In this document: positions 1 to 14,134 of the stretch, in pieces
Layout: every line of letters starts with the position of its first letter
How positions within the stretch are numbered: the stretch's first letter is position 1
Assembly: GCF_027497235.1 (NCBI RefSeq)
Contig: NZ_CP114902.1
Span: 3,423,501-3,487,500, forward strand
Direction of reading: 5' to 3'
DNA length: 64,000 nucleotides
Origin: Micromonospora sp. WMMD1128
Lineage (GTDB): Bacteria; Actinomycetota; Actinomycetes; Mycobacteriales; Micromonosporaceae
The notes under the pieces: model-generated
What the model saw: the letters and a program-made list of their open reading frames with translations, nothing else
Told to the model about the DNA's origin: nothing
Database searches by the model: none
Made by a program: the position numbers and the translations under genes

Positions 1-243
1 GGCCGTAGATCGCGTACGGGCGGTCGGCGCGGGCGGCGATGGCGTCGGCCACCTCGGCGACGGTGAAGCGCGGATCCTCCATGATCCGGTTCTCCCGGCC
101 GGGTAGCTGCACCGGCAGCACCTCGACGCCCGGACCGAACGCGGCCGGCCAGTGCCGGAACGCGCTGGCGCCCGCGCCCGCGTAGGGCAGGCAGAACAGC
201 CGTACCGGCGCCTCGGGTCGGCTGCCGGCGGAGACGAACCAGT

Positions 244-247
<4 letters not shown>
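1..247 (-). CDS. Type II thioesterase, 3' end outside window
   Basis: Reading leftward from a GTG at 247, 82 residues are visible. They match the N-terminus of stand-alone (type II, GrsT/TEII-like) alpha/beta-hydrolase thioesterases: the block LFCLPYAGAGASAFRHW (oxyanion region), then VLPVQLPGRENR and a DRPYAIYG segment just before the expected GHSMG nucleophile elbow, which lies beyond the window edge. These enzymes clear misprimed or stalled acyl groups from carrier proteins of NRPS/PKS lines. The start codon overlaps the stop of the upstream NRPS-PKS gene (GTGA at 244-247), so the two are translationally coupled and belong to one biosynthetic operon running out of the window to the left. 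Family call is firm; substrate is unknown. Confidence 0.9.
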
Positions 248-3711
<3,464 letters not shown>

Positions 3712-4039
3712 GTCAGGAGACGGACGGCTCTCCACCGACGGCGGGCACGCAGCATGGAATGAACGTGATCATTGATTCCCCCCCAGGACTTCACGTTGGA
3801 AGCAGAATATGGCCCGACCCCTCGACCGGAAGAGCATCGATGCGGGTCAAGCCGAAGGGGGGAAGGCCCCTGGCACCACGGGCGGAGGAATCCGTCCGAT
3901 CATCCCTCTAGCGCGAAGACGATTTTCAGCGTAGGCACCTACTGGCGAGTTATTTTACGGTGAAAATACTTTCGGGCCGCGAAATCTTCACCTGGCGGCC
4001 CCGATGCCGGCAGCTCGACCCGGATCGCGGGGAGCCTGC
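3712..4039. promoter_or_regulatory. Intergenic region with AT-rich palindrome upstream of the NRPS-PKS operon
   Basis: About 330 bp with no convincing gene. It is far more AT-rich around 3918-3990 than the surroundings and contains TATTTT-ACGGTG-AAAATA at 3951-3968 (6-bp arms, 6-bp centre), a plausible operator for the leftward operon. A weak hairpin lies near 3879-3899 (GGGCGGA / TCCGTCC). The DUF2267 gene converges on this region from the right, so only the NRPS-PKS gene needs a promoter here. Confidence 0.4.
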
Positions 4040-4435
4040 TCAGACATCGTACGGCGGACGCGGAATCGGGTCCACCATCGCGTCGAACCCCTTGGGCAAC
4101 TGCGCCACCAGATCCTGGAACTCGCCCACGGTGACCGTCTCGCGCAACGTCTCCAGCACCGCCCGGGTGCCCACCTGGGCGACCGCCGGATCCACCGCGG
4201 CCCGGTCGGCCACCCGGAAGAGGAAGTCCACCAGGGCGCCGGTCGCCCCGGCCGGTTCGGACGTCGTCAGGTAGCCGCCGACGTCGTCCGGGAGTTGGGC
4301 CGCCAGATCGGCCGACTCGTCGGCGGTGATCCGTTCGGCGAGGGTCTGCAACACCGCCCGGGAGATGGTGGCGGCCTGGTCGCCGGGAAGCTCCGCGCGG
4401 CGCGCCACCGCCTCGACGAACATGGGAAACCGCAT
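4040..4435 (-). CDS. DUF2267 family protein
   Basis: 131 aa, small and soluble, with two similar helical halves: MFVEAVARRAEL...ITADESADLAAQLPDDVGGYL and ...LRETVTVGEFQDLVAQLPKGFDAMV. The twice-repeated 'DLxAQLP' pattern is characteristic of DUF2267, a family of unknown biochemical role, often predicted as stress-associated in actinobacteria. The ATG at 4435 is chosen because the sequence directly upstream on this strand carries a strong Shine-Dalgarno (GGGGAGGGG about 5 nt before the ATG). A longer reading from 4462 is possible but lacks such a site. It lies downstream of the GH63-type gene on the same strand but 90 bp away, so co-transcription is possible rather than certain. Confidence 0.75.
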   Translation of the reverse strand: MRFPMFVEAVARRAELPGDQAATISRAVLQTLAERITADESADLAAQLPDDVGGYLTTSEPAGATGALVDFLFRVADRAAVDPAVAQVGTRAVLETLRETVTVGEFQDLVAQLPKGFDAMVDPIPRPPYDV

Positions 4436-4525
4436 GCCGCCCCTCCCCTCGTCGCCGGCCACCGACCCGCCGCCGCCCGCCGACCCCGGCGAGTACCCGC
4501 GCCCACCCCCACCAAACGACGTGGC

Positions 4526-5890
4526 TCAGCCCTCGGCGAGCGCGTCCAGCACCAGCGCCGCGGTCCAGCTGAACGCCGGTGAGCCGAGGCCGACGCCGGT
4601 GTCCGGGTGGAAGTACTCGTGGCAGCCGGCACGGTCGACCAGGTCGAGCAGGGACTCCCGCAGCCCGGCCGCCAGGTCGGCCCGGCGGTGGGTCCGCAGC
4701 CCCTGCCAGAGCAGCCAGCCGGTGTTCACCCAGCTCGGTCCGCGCCAGTACCGCAACGGATCGAAGTCCGGCGCGGTGCGGTCGTGCGTGGGCAGCGGCC
4801 GGGCCATCCGGGCGGCCAGGCCGAACCGGGGTGAGCACGCCTCGGCCAGCACCGCCCGCACCTGCCGTTCCGGCAGCTCGGGCAGGGCCAGCGGCATCAA
4901 CCCGAGCACGGTACGCGCCGGCACGAGCCGGTCGGTGCGGACGTCGCGGGGGCGGAACGTGCCGGCGACCGGGTCCCACAGGCGGGTCACCAGCGCCTCG
5001 GTGATCCGGGCCGCCCGGTCGCGGTGCGGGCACGGGTCCGCGCCGACGACCGTCGCGATCCGGGCCAGCGCGTACTCGGCGACCCCGAGGGCGGCGTTGA
5101 CGAGCGGGCACTCCACCAGGAACGGGTGCCGGCCGAGCAGGCGGTCGTCCCGGTAGCGGCCGGCGCGGTAGCTCTCCACCAGCGCGACGTACCGCGCGTA
5201 GTCCAGGTCGGTGGGTCGGTGCGCGGCGTCGGCGTACGCGGTGTCATGCCGGCGGTACACGCGCATCACCGACTCGTCGGCCGGCACCGCCCCCAGCGGG
5301 GCGTCCCAGGCCGGACTGTTGTCCAGGCCCGACTCCCACGGGTGCACGATCGCGGCCAGCCCGCCCCCGCCGACGTCCCGCCGCCCGGTCAGATAGCGCT
5401 GCTGGGCGACCAGCCGGGGATAGAGCCGCCGCAACGCCGCCACCGACGCCTCGGAGGGGGCGCGGCGGTGCACCAGCCACGCCGCCGGGGCGTGCACCGG
5501 CGGTTGGACGATGCCGGAGGTGGCCACCGCCGGTGCGCCGTCGACGCGGGCCGAGTCCCAGAACTCCGGCCCGGGAAAGTACGCGCCGACGCGCAACGCC
5601 GGGTTGAACACGATGTGCGGCACCCGACCGTCGGCCCACTGCGCGGCGAACAGCGTGCGCAGCTCGCGCCAGGCCCGGTCCGGGCGCACGTGGGCCAGCC
5701 CGACCGCGACGAACGCCGAGTCCCAGCTCCACTGGTGCGGATAGAGCGTGCGGGACGGGACGGTGTGGTCGTGTTCCCAGTTGGCGTCCAACGTGGCCAG
5801 CGCGAGCCGGCGCAGCCGGGCGTCGCGTTCCGCGCCGGCGCGTACCCCGGCGGCCAGGCTGCCGGTCAAGGGCGTCACGTCCTCCGTCAC
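4526..5890 (-). CDS. GH63-type glycosidase (glucosyl/mannosylglycerate hydrolase-like)
   Basis: About 454 aa with the (alpha/alpha)6-barrel motifs of the GH63/MGH clan: PHQWSWDSAFVAVGLAH near the N-terminus, HPWESGLDNSPAWD in the middle, YWRGPSWVNTGWLLWQGL, and a C-terminal EYFHPDTGVGLGSPAFSWTAAL. In the characterised cytosolic members these residues form the pocket that hydrolyses mannosyl- or glucosylglycerate; the acid/base residues sit in the ESGLDNSP and GSPAFSWTA segments. No signal peptide is seen. The start is uncertain: GTG at 5890 or 5878 are the best in-frame choices because a TACGAT -10-like hexamer at 5920-5925 would place transcription initiation near 5913, downstream of an ATG at 5941. 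The substrate is inferred from family resemblance; trehalose or other alpha-glucosides are alternatives. Confidence 0.78.
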   Translation of the reverse strand: MTEDVTPLTGSLAAGVRAGAERDARLRRLALATLDANWEHDHTVPSRTLYPHQWSWDSAFVAVGLAHVRPDRAWRELRTLFAAQWADGRVPHIVFNPALRVGAYFPGPEFWDSARVDGAPAVATSGIVQPPVHAPAAWLVHRRAPSEASVAALRRLYPRLVAQQRYLTGRRDVGGGGLAAIVHPWESGLDNSPAWDAPLGAVPADESVMRVYRRHDTAYADAAHRPTDLDYARYVALVESYRAGRYRDDRLLGRHPFLVECPLVNAALGVAEYALARIATVVGADPCPHRDRAARITEALVTRLWDPVAGTFRPRDVRTDRLVPARTVLGLMPLALPELPERQVRAVLAEACSPRFGLAARMARPLPTHDRTAPDFDPLRYWRGPSWVNTGWLLWQGLRTHRRADLAAGLRESLLDLVDRAGCHEYFHPDTGVGLGSPAFSWTAALVLDALAEG

Positions 5891-6034
5891 CAGGGTGCAT
5901 GAAGGGGGTGCCGGATCCGATCGTACCCCAAAAATGGGCATATGTGATTAGACGGCTACTCCCGGCGCCGGTCGGGGTCGACGCGACCGCCCGCGACGAC
6001 GGCGGGCGGGAGGTCCGACGGTTAACGTGAGCCC

Positions 6035-8292
<2,258 letters not shown>

Positions 8293-8376
8293 TTCCACCG
8301 AACTCCGCCCGCGTCGCCTGATCGCGACGTGGGCGGGTAATCCGCGCCCGAACCCGGGCCGGAGTCTGCGCCCCGC

Positions 8377-8392
8377 ATACCCCCCGGGGTAT
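8377..8392. promoter_or_regulatory. CsoR/CstR-type operator 2
   Basis: ATACCCC-CC-GGGGTAT has perfect 7-bp arms with a 2-bp centre, 26 bp before the persulfide dioxygenase start. It is closely related to the operator at 7987-8000. It implies a separate, coordinately controlled promoter for the enzymes. Confidence 0.72.
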
Positions 8393-8418
8393 AGCGGGCG
8401 AGGAGAGGAGAACGAGAC

Positions 8419-9819
8419 ATGACCGCAGAGGTGTCCGTCATCGCGACGTCCTCGCTCGGCGACCGCAGCTACCTGGCCTCCGACGGCCGGACGGCAGTCG
8501 TGGTCGACCCGCAGCGCGACATCGACCGGGTCCTGCACCTGGCCGGCGCCAAGGGGGTGCGCATCACCCACGTGGTGGAGACCCACATCCACAACGACTA
8601 CGTCTCCGGCGGCCTGGAACTGGCCCGGCTCACCGGCGCGCGTTACCTGGTCGCCGCCGCCGACCAGGTCGGCTTCGACCGGACGCCGGTGGCCGACGGC
8701 GACGTGGTGCCGGTCTCGGACGACCTGCGACTGCGGATCGTCGGCACGCCGGGCCACACGTTCCACCACCTGTCGTACGTGCTGGACCAGGCGAGCGACG
8801 GCGGCTGGACGCCGATCGGCGTGTTCACCGGCGGCTCGCTCCTGTTCGGCACCACCGGTCGCACCGACCTGCTCGGCCAGCGACACGCCCACGAGCTGGC
8901 GCACCACCAGCACGCCTCCGCGCGCAAGCTGGCCGACCTGCTGCCCGACGGCGCGCAGGTGTGGCCGACCCACGGCTTCGGCAGCTTCTGCTCGGCCAGC
9001 CAGGCCGACGCCCCCGAGTCGACCATCGGCCGGGAGAAGGACGTCAACCCGGTGCTGCGACTGGCCGCCGACCGGTTCGTCACCGAGACGCTCGCCGGCC
9101 TGGACGCCTACCCGGCCTACTACGCCCACATGGGCGTGGCCAACGCCGCCGGTCCCGCACCGGTGGACCTCACGCCGGTGGCCCGCGCCGACGCCGCCGA
9201 GCTGCGCCGCCGGATCGCCGCCGGCGAGTGGGTGGTCGACCTGCGGCACCGCAAGGCGTACGCGACGTCGCACCTTGCCGGCACCGTCAGCCTCGGCCTG
9301 GACGGGCCGATGTCGACCTGGCTCGGTTGGTTGATCGACTGGGCCGTCCCGATCACGCTCCTGGCCGAGACCCCCGGCCAGGTCGCCGACGCCCAGCGGG
9401 AACTGGTCCGGATCGGGATCGACCGGCCCGCCGCCCAGGCCACCGGTGCGCCTGAGCGGTGGGCCACCGCACCGTCGGAGCTGCGTGACCTGCCCGTGGC
9501 CGACTTCGGCGCCCTGGCCGACGCGCAGGCCGGGAACACCCCGGCCGGCCTACCGGACCCGCAGGTCGTCCTCGACGTCCGGATGACGAACGAGTGGACG
9601 GCCGGGCACGTCGACGGCGCGGTCCACGTCCCGCTCCCCGACCTGCCCGCGCGACTCGCCGACGTCCCCGCCGGGACGGTCTGGGTGCACTGCGGCTCCG
9701 GCTACCGGGCCACCGCCGCCGCGTCCCTGCTGGCCAACGCTGGTCGGGACGTCGTGCTGATCGACGACGCGTTCGGCCGGGCCGAGGCGGCCGGCGTCCG
9801 CATGGCGCCCGCCGCCTGA
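8419..9819 (+). CDS. Persulfide dioxygenase-rhodanese fusion (CstB/ETHE1-like)
   Basis: 466 aa. Residues ~1-240 are a metallo-beta-lactamase fold of the ETHE1 persulfide-dioxygenase type: VVETHIHNDYVSGG supplies the mononuclear iron ligands, with GTPGHTFHHLSYVL and VFTGGSLLFGTTGRTDL following. Two rhodanese modules follow. The middle one (~255-340, EWVVDLRHRKAYATSHLAGT) has lost its active Cys and is structural. The last (~375-466) keeps VWVHCGSGYRATAAAS with catalytic Cys. Such fusions oxidise low-molecular-weight persulfides to sulfite and use the rhodanese to make thiosulfate. The ATG 8419 follows a GAGGAG-type RBS. It heads a co-directional run with a membrane rhodanese and a TauE/SafE exporter, a complete cytosolic sulfide-stress pathway. 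Confidence 0.9.
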   Translation: MTAEVSVIATSSLGDRSYLASDGRTAVVVDPQRDIDRVLHLAGAKGVRITHVVETHIHNDYVSGGLELARLTGARYLVAAADQVGFDRTPVADGDVVPVSDDLRLRIVGTPGHTFHHLSYVLDQASDGGWTPIGVFTGGSLLFGTTGRTDLLGQRHAHELAHHQHASARKLADLLPDGAQVWPTHGFGSFCSASQADAPESTIGREKDVNPVLRLAADRFVTETLAGLDAYPAYYAHMGVANAAGPAPVDLTPVARADAAELRRRIAAGEWVVDLRHRKAYATSHLAGTVSLGLDGPMSTWLGWLIDWAVPITLLAETPGQVADAQRELVRIGIDRPAAQATGAPERWATAPSELRDLPVADFGALADAQAGNTPAGLPDPQVVLDVRMTNEWTAGHVDGAVHVPLPDLPARLADVPAGTVWVHCGSGYRATAAASLLANAGRDVVLIDDAFGRAEAAGVRMAPAA

Positions 9820-9926
9820 CCTCCCCTGCCCCGCCCGGCCGGCGCGCCGACAGCGCCGGCCGGCGATGCCCCCTGCCCGCGACGGCTCCCGCCGACCCGG
9901 TGGCCGTCCGCCCCCGAAGGAGAACC

Positions 9927-10514
9927 ATGACCACGACCAACCCGTCGACCGTCGACGCGACCACCTTGCGCGAGCTGATCGCCACCGGCCACGCCCCCCG
10001 GATGCTGGACGTCCGCACCCCGGGCGAGTTCGAGACCGCACACGTCCCCGGCGCCTACAACGTGCCCCTGGACCTGCTCCGGGAGCACCGCGACGAGCTG
10101 CGCAACCACCTCGACGAGGAGGTGGTGCTGATCTGCCGTTCCGGCGCCCGCGCCGCTCAGGCCGGGCAGACGCTCGCCGCCGCCGGCCTGCCCCATCTCC
10201 GGGTGCTCGACGGCGGCATGCTCGCCTGGCAGGCCACGAACGCCCCGGTCAACCGGGGACGCCCGCGCTGGGACCTGGAACGCCAGGTGCGGCTCGTCGC
10301 CGGCTCGATCGTGCTGGCCGCCGTCGTCGGCTCGGTGTGGCTGCCCGGCCTGAAGTGGGTCGCCGGGTTCATCGGCGCCGGCCTCACCGTCGCCGCCGTC
10401 TCGAACACCTGCGCCATGGGCATGCTGCTCAGCAAGCTGCCCTACAACCGGGGCGCGAGCTGCGACCTGGACACCGTCGTCGGCCAGCTGCGCGACACGG
10501 GGCGGCGGTCGTGA
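9927..10514 (+). CDS. Membrane-anchored rhodanese with DUF2892 domain
   Basis: 195 aa. The N-terminal ~105 residues are a single rhodanese domain (RMLDVRTPGEFETAHVPGAYNVPL, active loop ICRSGARA with the catalytic Cys, then VLDGGMLAW). The C-terminal ~75 residues carry two transmembrane helices with the DUF2892-like SNTCAMGMLLSKLPYN signature. It probably relays sulfane sulfur at the membrane, passing it to or from the downstream permease. RBS GAAGGAG precedes ATG 9927. Its stop overlaps the next gene start (GTGA, 10511-10514), showing translational coupling. Confidence 0.88.
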   Translation: MTTTNPSTVDATTLRELIATGHAPRMLDVRTPGEFETAHVPGAYNVPLDLLREHRDELRNHLDEEVVLICRSGARAAQAGQTLAAAGLPHLRVLDGGMLAWQATNAPVNRGRPRWDLERQVRLVAGSIVLAAVVGSVWLPGLKWVAGFIGAGLTVAAVSNTCAMGMLLSKLPYNRGASCDLDTVVGQLRDTGRRS

Positions 10515-11407
10515 CCGCCCTGGCGCTGACCCTGGTCGGCGCGGTGCTGATCGGGGTGAGCCTCGGCCTGCTCGGCGGCGGGGGGTCCATCCTCGCGGTG
10601 CCGCTGCTGGTCTACGTCGCCGACCTGCCCGCCAAGGAGGCCATCGCCACCTCGCTGCTCGTCGTCGGCGCCACCAGCGCCGTCGGCGTACTGCCGCACG
10701 CCCGCGCCCACCGGGTGCGCTGGCGCACCGGGCTGGTCTTCGGCCTGGCCGGGATGACCGGCGCGTACGCCGGCGGCCGGCTGGCCGAGTTCGTCCCGGC
10801 GAACGTCCTGCTCACCGCGTTCGCGCTGATGATGCTCGCCACGGCGGCGGCGATGATCCGCGGTCGCCGCCCGGCCGCGGGCCGGCCCGTGCCGCACGAG
10901 CTGCCGGTGTTCCGGGTCGTCCTCGACGGAATCGTCGTCGGCCTGGTCACCGGTCTCGTCGGCGCCGGCGGCGGCTTCCTGGTGGTGCCCGCCCTGGCGC
11001 TGCTCGGCGGCCTGCCGATGCCGGTGGCGGTCGGCACCTCGCTCGTCGTCATCGCGATGAAGTCCCTCGCCGGCCTGGCCGGCTACCTGTCCAGCGTCAG
11101 CATCGACTGGGGCCTGGCGACCGCCGTCACCGCCGCCGCGATCGTCGGCAGCCTGCTCGGCGGCCGGCTGGCCGGCCGGATCCCGGAGGACGTCCTGCGC
11201 CGCGCGTTCGGCTGGTTCGTCGTGGTGATGGGCGTGTTCGTGCTGGCCCGGCAGTTGCCGCCGGTCGCCGGACTCGGGCTGGCCGTTCTTGCCACGGCCG
11301 GTACGGTCACGGTGGCGGTGTGGGGCCGCCGAAGAAGGGATTACTGTGGACAGTCGCGCCTGGGACGACAGGTACGCCAACGCATCCGGACTGGTGTGGA
11401 CCGCTGA
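10511..11407 (+). CDS. TauE/SafE family sulfite/organosulfur permease
   Basis: 298 aa, about 8 hydrophobic segments, with the duplicated family signature: LGLLGGGGSILAVPLLVYV in the first half and GLVGAGGGFLVVPALALLGG in the second. TauE/SafE proteins are predicted exporters or importers of sulfite and sulfonates. In cst-type operons they are thought to remove the sulfite or thiosulfate made by the persulfide dioxygenase. GTG start at 10511 overlaps the upstream stop. The last ~20 codons (RRRRDYCGQSRLG...) overlap the start of the following methyltransferase gene by 62 bp. Confidence 0.88.
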   Translation: MTALALTLVGAVLIGVSLGLLGGGGSILAVPLLVYVADLPAKEAIATSLLVVGATSAVGVLPHARAHRVRWRTGLVFGLAGMTGAYAGGRLAEFVPANVLLTAFALMMLATAAAMIRGRRPAAGRPVPHELPVFRVVLDGIVVGLVTGLVGAGGGFLVVPALALLGGLPMPVAVGTSLVVIAMKSLAGLAGYLSSVSIDWGLATAVTAAAIVGSLLGGRLAGRIPEDVLRRAFGWFVVVMGVFVLARQLPPVAGLGLAVLATAGTVTVAVWGRRRRDYCGQSRLGRQVRQRIRTGVDR

Positions 11408-11954
11408 ACCCAACCGCTTCGTGGTCGAGTCGGTCGCCGGTCTGAGTCCCGGCTCAGCGCTGGACATGGCCGCGGGCGAGGGGCGCAACGCGGTCTGGCT
11501 CGCCGGTCAGGGGTGGCGGGTCAACGCGGTGGACTTCTCGACCGTGGCCGTCGAGCGAGGGCGTGAGCTGGCCGCCGCGCGGGGCGTCGCGGTCGACTGG
11601 CGGATCGCCGACGTGACCGCGTACCGGCCGGTGCCGGGCAGCTACGACCTGGTGCTGATCAGCTACCTGCACCTGCCCGGCGCCGACTTCGCCGGCGTGC
11701 TCGCCGCGGCGCGCTCGGCGCTGCGTCCCGGCGGCACGCTCGTGGTCGTCGGCCACGACCTGGCGAACCTGGACGGCGGCACCGGCGGCCCGCAGGACCC
11801 GAGCGTGCTGCTCACCCCCGAGGCGGTGGTCGACGGGCTGGCCGGGCTGCGCATCCGGCGGGCGGAGACGGCCCGCCGACCGGTGTCGACCACGGACGGC
11901 GGCACGGTCGACGCGCTGGACACCGTGGTGGTGGCCAACCGCCCCGCCGGCTGA
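11346..11954 (+). CDS. Class I SAM-dependent methyltransferase (TehB/TPMT-like)
   Basis: 202 aa. Starts WDDRYANASGLVWTAEPNRFVVE, typical of small methyltransferases related to thiopurine S-methyltransferase and tellurite-resistance TehB. Motif I SALDMAAGEGRNAVWLAGQG, acidic motif II VNAVDFS, and motif IV SYDLVLISYLHLP are all present. The GTG at 11346 is favoured by an AAGGGA site upstream and by its overlap with the permease gene 3' end, placing it as the last gene of the sulfur operon. Thiol or chalcogen methylation would fit that context but is inference; only the fold and cofactor are firm. Confidence 0.82.
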   Translation: MDSRAWDDRYANASGLVWTAEPNRFVVESVAGLSPGSALDMAAGEGRNAVWLAGQGWRVNAVDFSTVAVERGRELAAARGVAVDWRIADVTAYRPVPGSYDLVLISYLHLPGADFAGVLAAARSALRPGGTLVVVGHDLANLDGGTGGPQDPSVLLTPEAVVDGLAGLRIRRAETARRPVSTTDGGTVDALDTVVVANRPAG

Positions 11955-12038
11955 GCCACCGGCGGCGGTCGTTCCCGCCGGCCACCCCGGTGCCGGCCGG
12001 TAACATCCCGGGGACGGGATCGGCGGAGGGGACACCGG

Positions 12039-12749
12039 GTGGGCGTGCGTTTCGAGGAACTGGCCTGGCGGGAGACGCCGATCGGGGAGATCAGCCTGCG
12101 CCGCCGACACGACCCGGCACTGCACGCCGACGTGTACGAGGTGAAGCTCGGCGACGAATACCTCATGTCCAGCGCCTTCCCGGTGGCGGAGATCGAGCTG
12201 GCCCGGCTCGGGCTGGCCCCGCTCACCGGGGAGTCGCTCGACGTGGTGGTCGGCGGGCTCGGCCTCGGCTACACCGCGCGCACCGCGCTCGAGGACTCCC
12301 GGGTGCGCTCGCTGCTGGTGGTCGAGGCGATCGAGGACGTGATCGACTGGCACCGGCAGGACCTGCTGCCGTTCGCCGCCGGCCTGGCGGGGGACCCGCG
12401 TACCCGCTTCGTCCGGGCGGACTTCTTCGCCGCGGTCGCCGACGGCGGCTTCGACCCGGACGAGCCCGGGCGGCGGTTCCACGCGGTGCTGCTCGACGTG
12501 GACCACTCCCCCCGCCACGTGCTGCACCCCGGCCACGCCTCGTTCTACACGGTCGAGGGGCTGCGTCGGCTGGCCGCGCTGCTGCACCCGGACGGGGTGT
12601 TCGCGCTCTGGTCGAACGACCCGCCGGACCCGGAGTTCCAGCGCACGCTGACCGAGGTGTTCCCGACCTCGGTGGCGCACGTCGTCCGGTTTCCCAACCC
12701 GTTGCAGGGGCGGGAGGCGGCGAACACCGTCTACGTGGCGCGACGTTGA
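12039..12749 (+). CDS. Spermidine-synthase-fold methyltransferase-like protein
   Basis: 236 aa. The core reads as the spermidine synthase/SAM Rossmann fold: LDVVVGGLGLGYTARTAL (nucleotide-binding loop), VRSLLVVEAIEDVIDWH (acidic residue after strand 2), FHAVLLDVDHSPRHVLHPGHASFYTVEGL (gate region) and DGVFALWSNDPPD. The N-terminal beta domain of true polyamine synthases is reduced to ~60 residues, so polyamine transfer is doubtful and 'spermidine synthase-like' is as far as the sequence goes. GTG 12039 follows GGAGGGG by 8-9 nt. It is a separate transcription unit after the sulfur operon. Confidence 0.75.
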   Translation: MGVRFEELAWRETPIGEISLRRRHDPALHADVYEVKLGDEYLMSSAFPVAEIELARLGLAPLTGESLDVVVGGLGLGYTARTALEDSRVRSLLVVEAIEDVIDWHRQDLLPFAAGLAGDPRTRFVRADFFAAVADGGFDPDEPGRRFHAVLLDVDHSPRHVLHPGHASFYTVEGLRRLAALLHPDGVFALWSNDPPDPEFQRTLTEVFPTSVAHVVRFPNPLQGREAANTVYVARR

Positions 12750-12822
12750 CCGTCGGCGGCGGGCATGCTCGCTGGCGCAGTGGGAAAGCGCCGGGCGCAC
12801 CGTAGGAGACGGGAGGCACCAC

Positions 12823-13002
12823 ATGCGTGCGTTGCTCTGGGTGGTCGGCGTGGTCGCCGGCGTCCTCATCCTGCTCGGGCTGCTGCTGGAGGCGGTCCGC
12901 TGGCTCGTGATCATCGGCGTGATCGCGCTGGCCGCGGTCATCATCTTCGGCATCCTGAAGACCCGGCGGGTGGTGCACCACCACTCGACGCCCCGCCGCT
13001 GA
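12823..13002 (+). CDS. Small two-helix membrane protein
   Basis: 59 aa. MRALLWVVGVVAGVLILLGL and VRWLVIIGVIALAAVIIFGI form two closely spaced hydrophobic helices. The protein ends in a basic, His-rich tail (KTRRVVHHHSTPRR). The ATG is preceded by GGGAGG with 6-nt spacing, and the reading frame has the expected third-position GC. It follows the spermidine-synthase-like gene by 73 bp. Similar 'hydrophobic protein' genes are common in actinomycetes; the function is unknown. Confidence 0.7.
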   Translation: MRALLWVVGVVAGVLILLGLLLEAVRWLVIIGVIALAAVIIFGILKTRRVVHHHSTPRR

Positions 13003-13052
13003 GCTGGTCGGAGGACCTGCCCGCAACCGTGAGCCGTCGGCCGGTACGGATG

Positions 13053-14018
13053 TCACACGGCGAGGTGGGCGTCGACCGTGTGCGGCAACTCGAACAGGCC
13101 GAACACGGACGGATCGGCGAACGTCACGCAGCGCCGGATCAGGCCGTCCCGCACCGTGAACACCTGGACGGAGTGGGCCCGGCCGCCACCGGTCGCCGGG
13201 TCCGGCGCGTACGCGGCCAGGGCCGGACTGCCGTTGGCCGCCACCGCTCGCAGCCGCCAACCGTCGCCGCGCATGGCGAAGACCCGCGCCATGAACTCGC
13301 GGTAGTGCGTCCGGCCGGCGAGCCAGAGCGGCACCGGAGGCATCTCCAGCACCACGTCGTCGGCGAGCAGCCGGGTCAGGCCGGGCACGTCGGCCGCCTC
13401 GAACGCGGTCAGGTAACGCTCGACCGTCGCCTGCTCGTCCGGGTCGGCGGGCTCGCGCCACTCGTCGAGGACCGGCCCGGCGGCCCGCAGGCTCGCCCGG
13501 GCGCGTTGCAGGCTGCTGTTCACCGAGGCGACGCTGCTGCCCAGGGCCTGCGCCACCTCGGTGGCGGGCAGTTGGAGCACCTCGCGCAGCAGCAGCACGG
13601 CCCGTTGCCGCGCCGGCAGCAGTTGCAGCGCCGCGACCAGGGCGAGCCGCAGTCCGGCGCGCTGCTCGGCGGCGTCGGCCGGGTCACCGAGCCGGGTGTC
13701 CGGGAACGGCTGCAACCAGGAGACGTGCCGGCTCGGCACCAGCGGCGCGTGCGGGTCGTCGCCGGGCGGGCCGAGGCCGCTCGGCAACGGCCGCCGGGCC
13801 CGCCCCGCCAGGGCGGTGAGGCAGGCGTTCGTGGCGATCCGGTGCAGCCAGGTGCGCAGCGACGCCTGCCGCGGGTCGTACCTGTCGGCGGCCCGCCAGG
13901 CCCGCACCAGCGTCTCCTGCACCACGTCCTCGGCCTCGTCGACGGAGCCGAGCATCCGGTAGCAGTGCGCCAGCAGATCGCCGCGGTACGCCTCGTGCTT
14001 CGTCGGGTCCCCCGCCAC
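13053..14018 (-). CDS. ECF-type RNA polymerase sigma factor with SnoaL-like C-terminal domain
   Basis: 321 aa. Sigma-70 region 2 (~10-75): YRGDLLAHCYRMLGSVDEAEDVVQETLVRAW. Region 4 (~130-185): LQLLPARQRAVLLLREVLQLPATEVAQALGSSVASVNSSLQRARA. The C-terminal ~115 residues form a SnoaL/NTF2-like domain (VERYLTAFEAADVPGLTRLLADDVVLEMPP...), as in ECF groups (SigG/SigJ-like) that carry their own sensor or regulatory domain in place of an anti-sigma. No anti-sigma gene is adjacent, which fits. A TAGGCT hexamer ends 7 nt before the GTG start, so the mRNA is probably leaderless. The divergent DHFR-like gene lies across a 10-bp inverted repeat. Confidence 0.88.
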   Translation of the reverse strand: MAGDPTKHEAYRGDLLAHCYRMLGSVDEAEDVVQETLVRAWRAADRYDPRQASLRTWLHRIATNACLTALAGRARRPLPSGLGPPGDDPHAPLVPSRHVSWLQPFPDTRLGDPADAAEQRAGLRLALVAALQLLPARQRAVLLLREVLQLPATEVAQALGSSVASVNSSLQRARASLRAAGPVLDEWREPADPDEQATVERYLTAFEAADVPGLTRLLADDVVLEMPPVPLWLAGRTHYREFMARVFAMRGDGWRLRAVAANGSPALAAYAPDPATGGGRAHSVQVFTVRDGLIRRCVTFADPSVFGLFELPHTVDAHLAV

Positions 14019-14031
14019 CCGTGCGAGCCTA

Positions 14032-14068
14032 CGCGGAACTCCCTGCCCGGGATGCGATGAGTTCCGCG
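14032..14068. promoter_or_regulatory. Inverted repeat in the divergent sigma/DHFR-like intergenic region
   Basis: CGCGGAACTC (14032-14041) and GAGTTCCGCG (14059-14068) are perfect 10-bp arms around a 17-bp centre. Each arm contains GGAAC, the usual ECF -35 core, so the site could be a target of the adjacent sigma factor or an operator. Confidence 0.5.
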
Positions 14069-14134
14069 CGTGGCGCCGGTATGTGCGGGTGAGGGCGGCC
14101 CGACCGGAGCCGCCACGACCGCAGGGAGCCTTCG

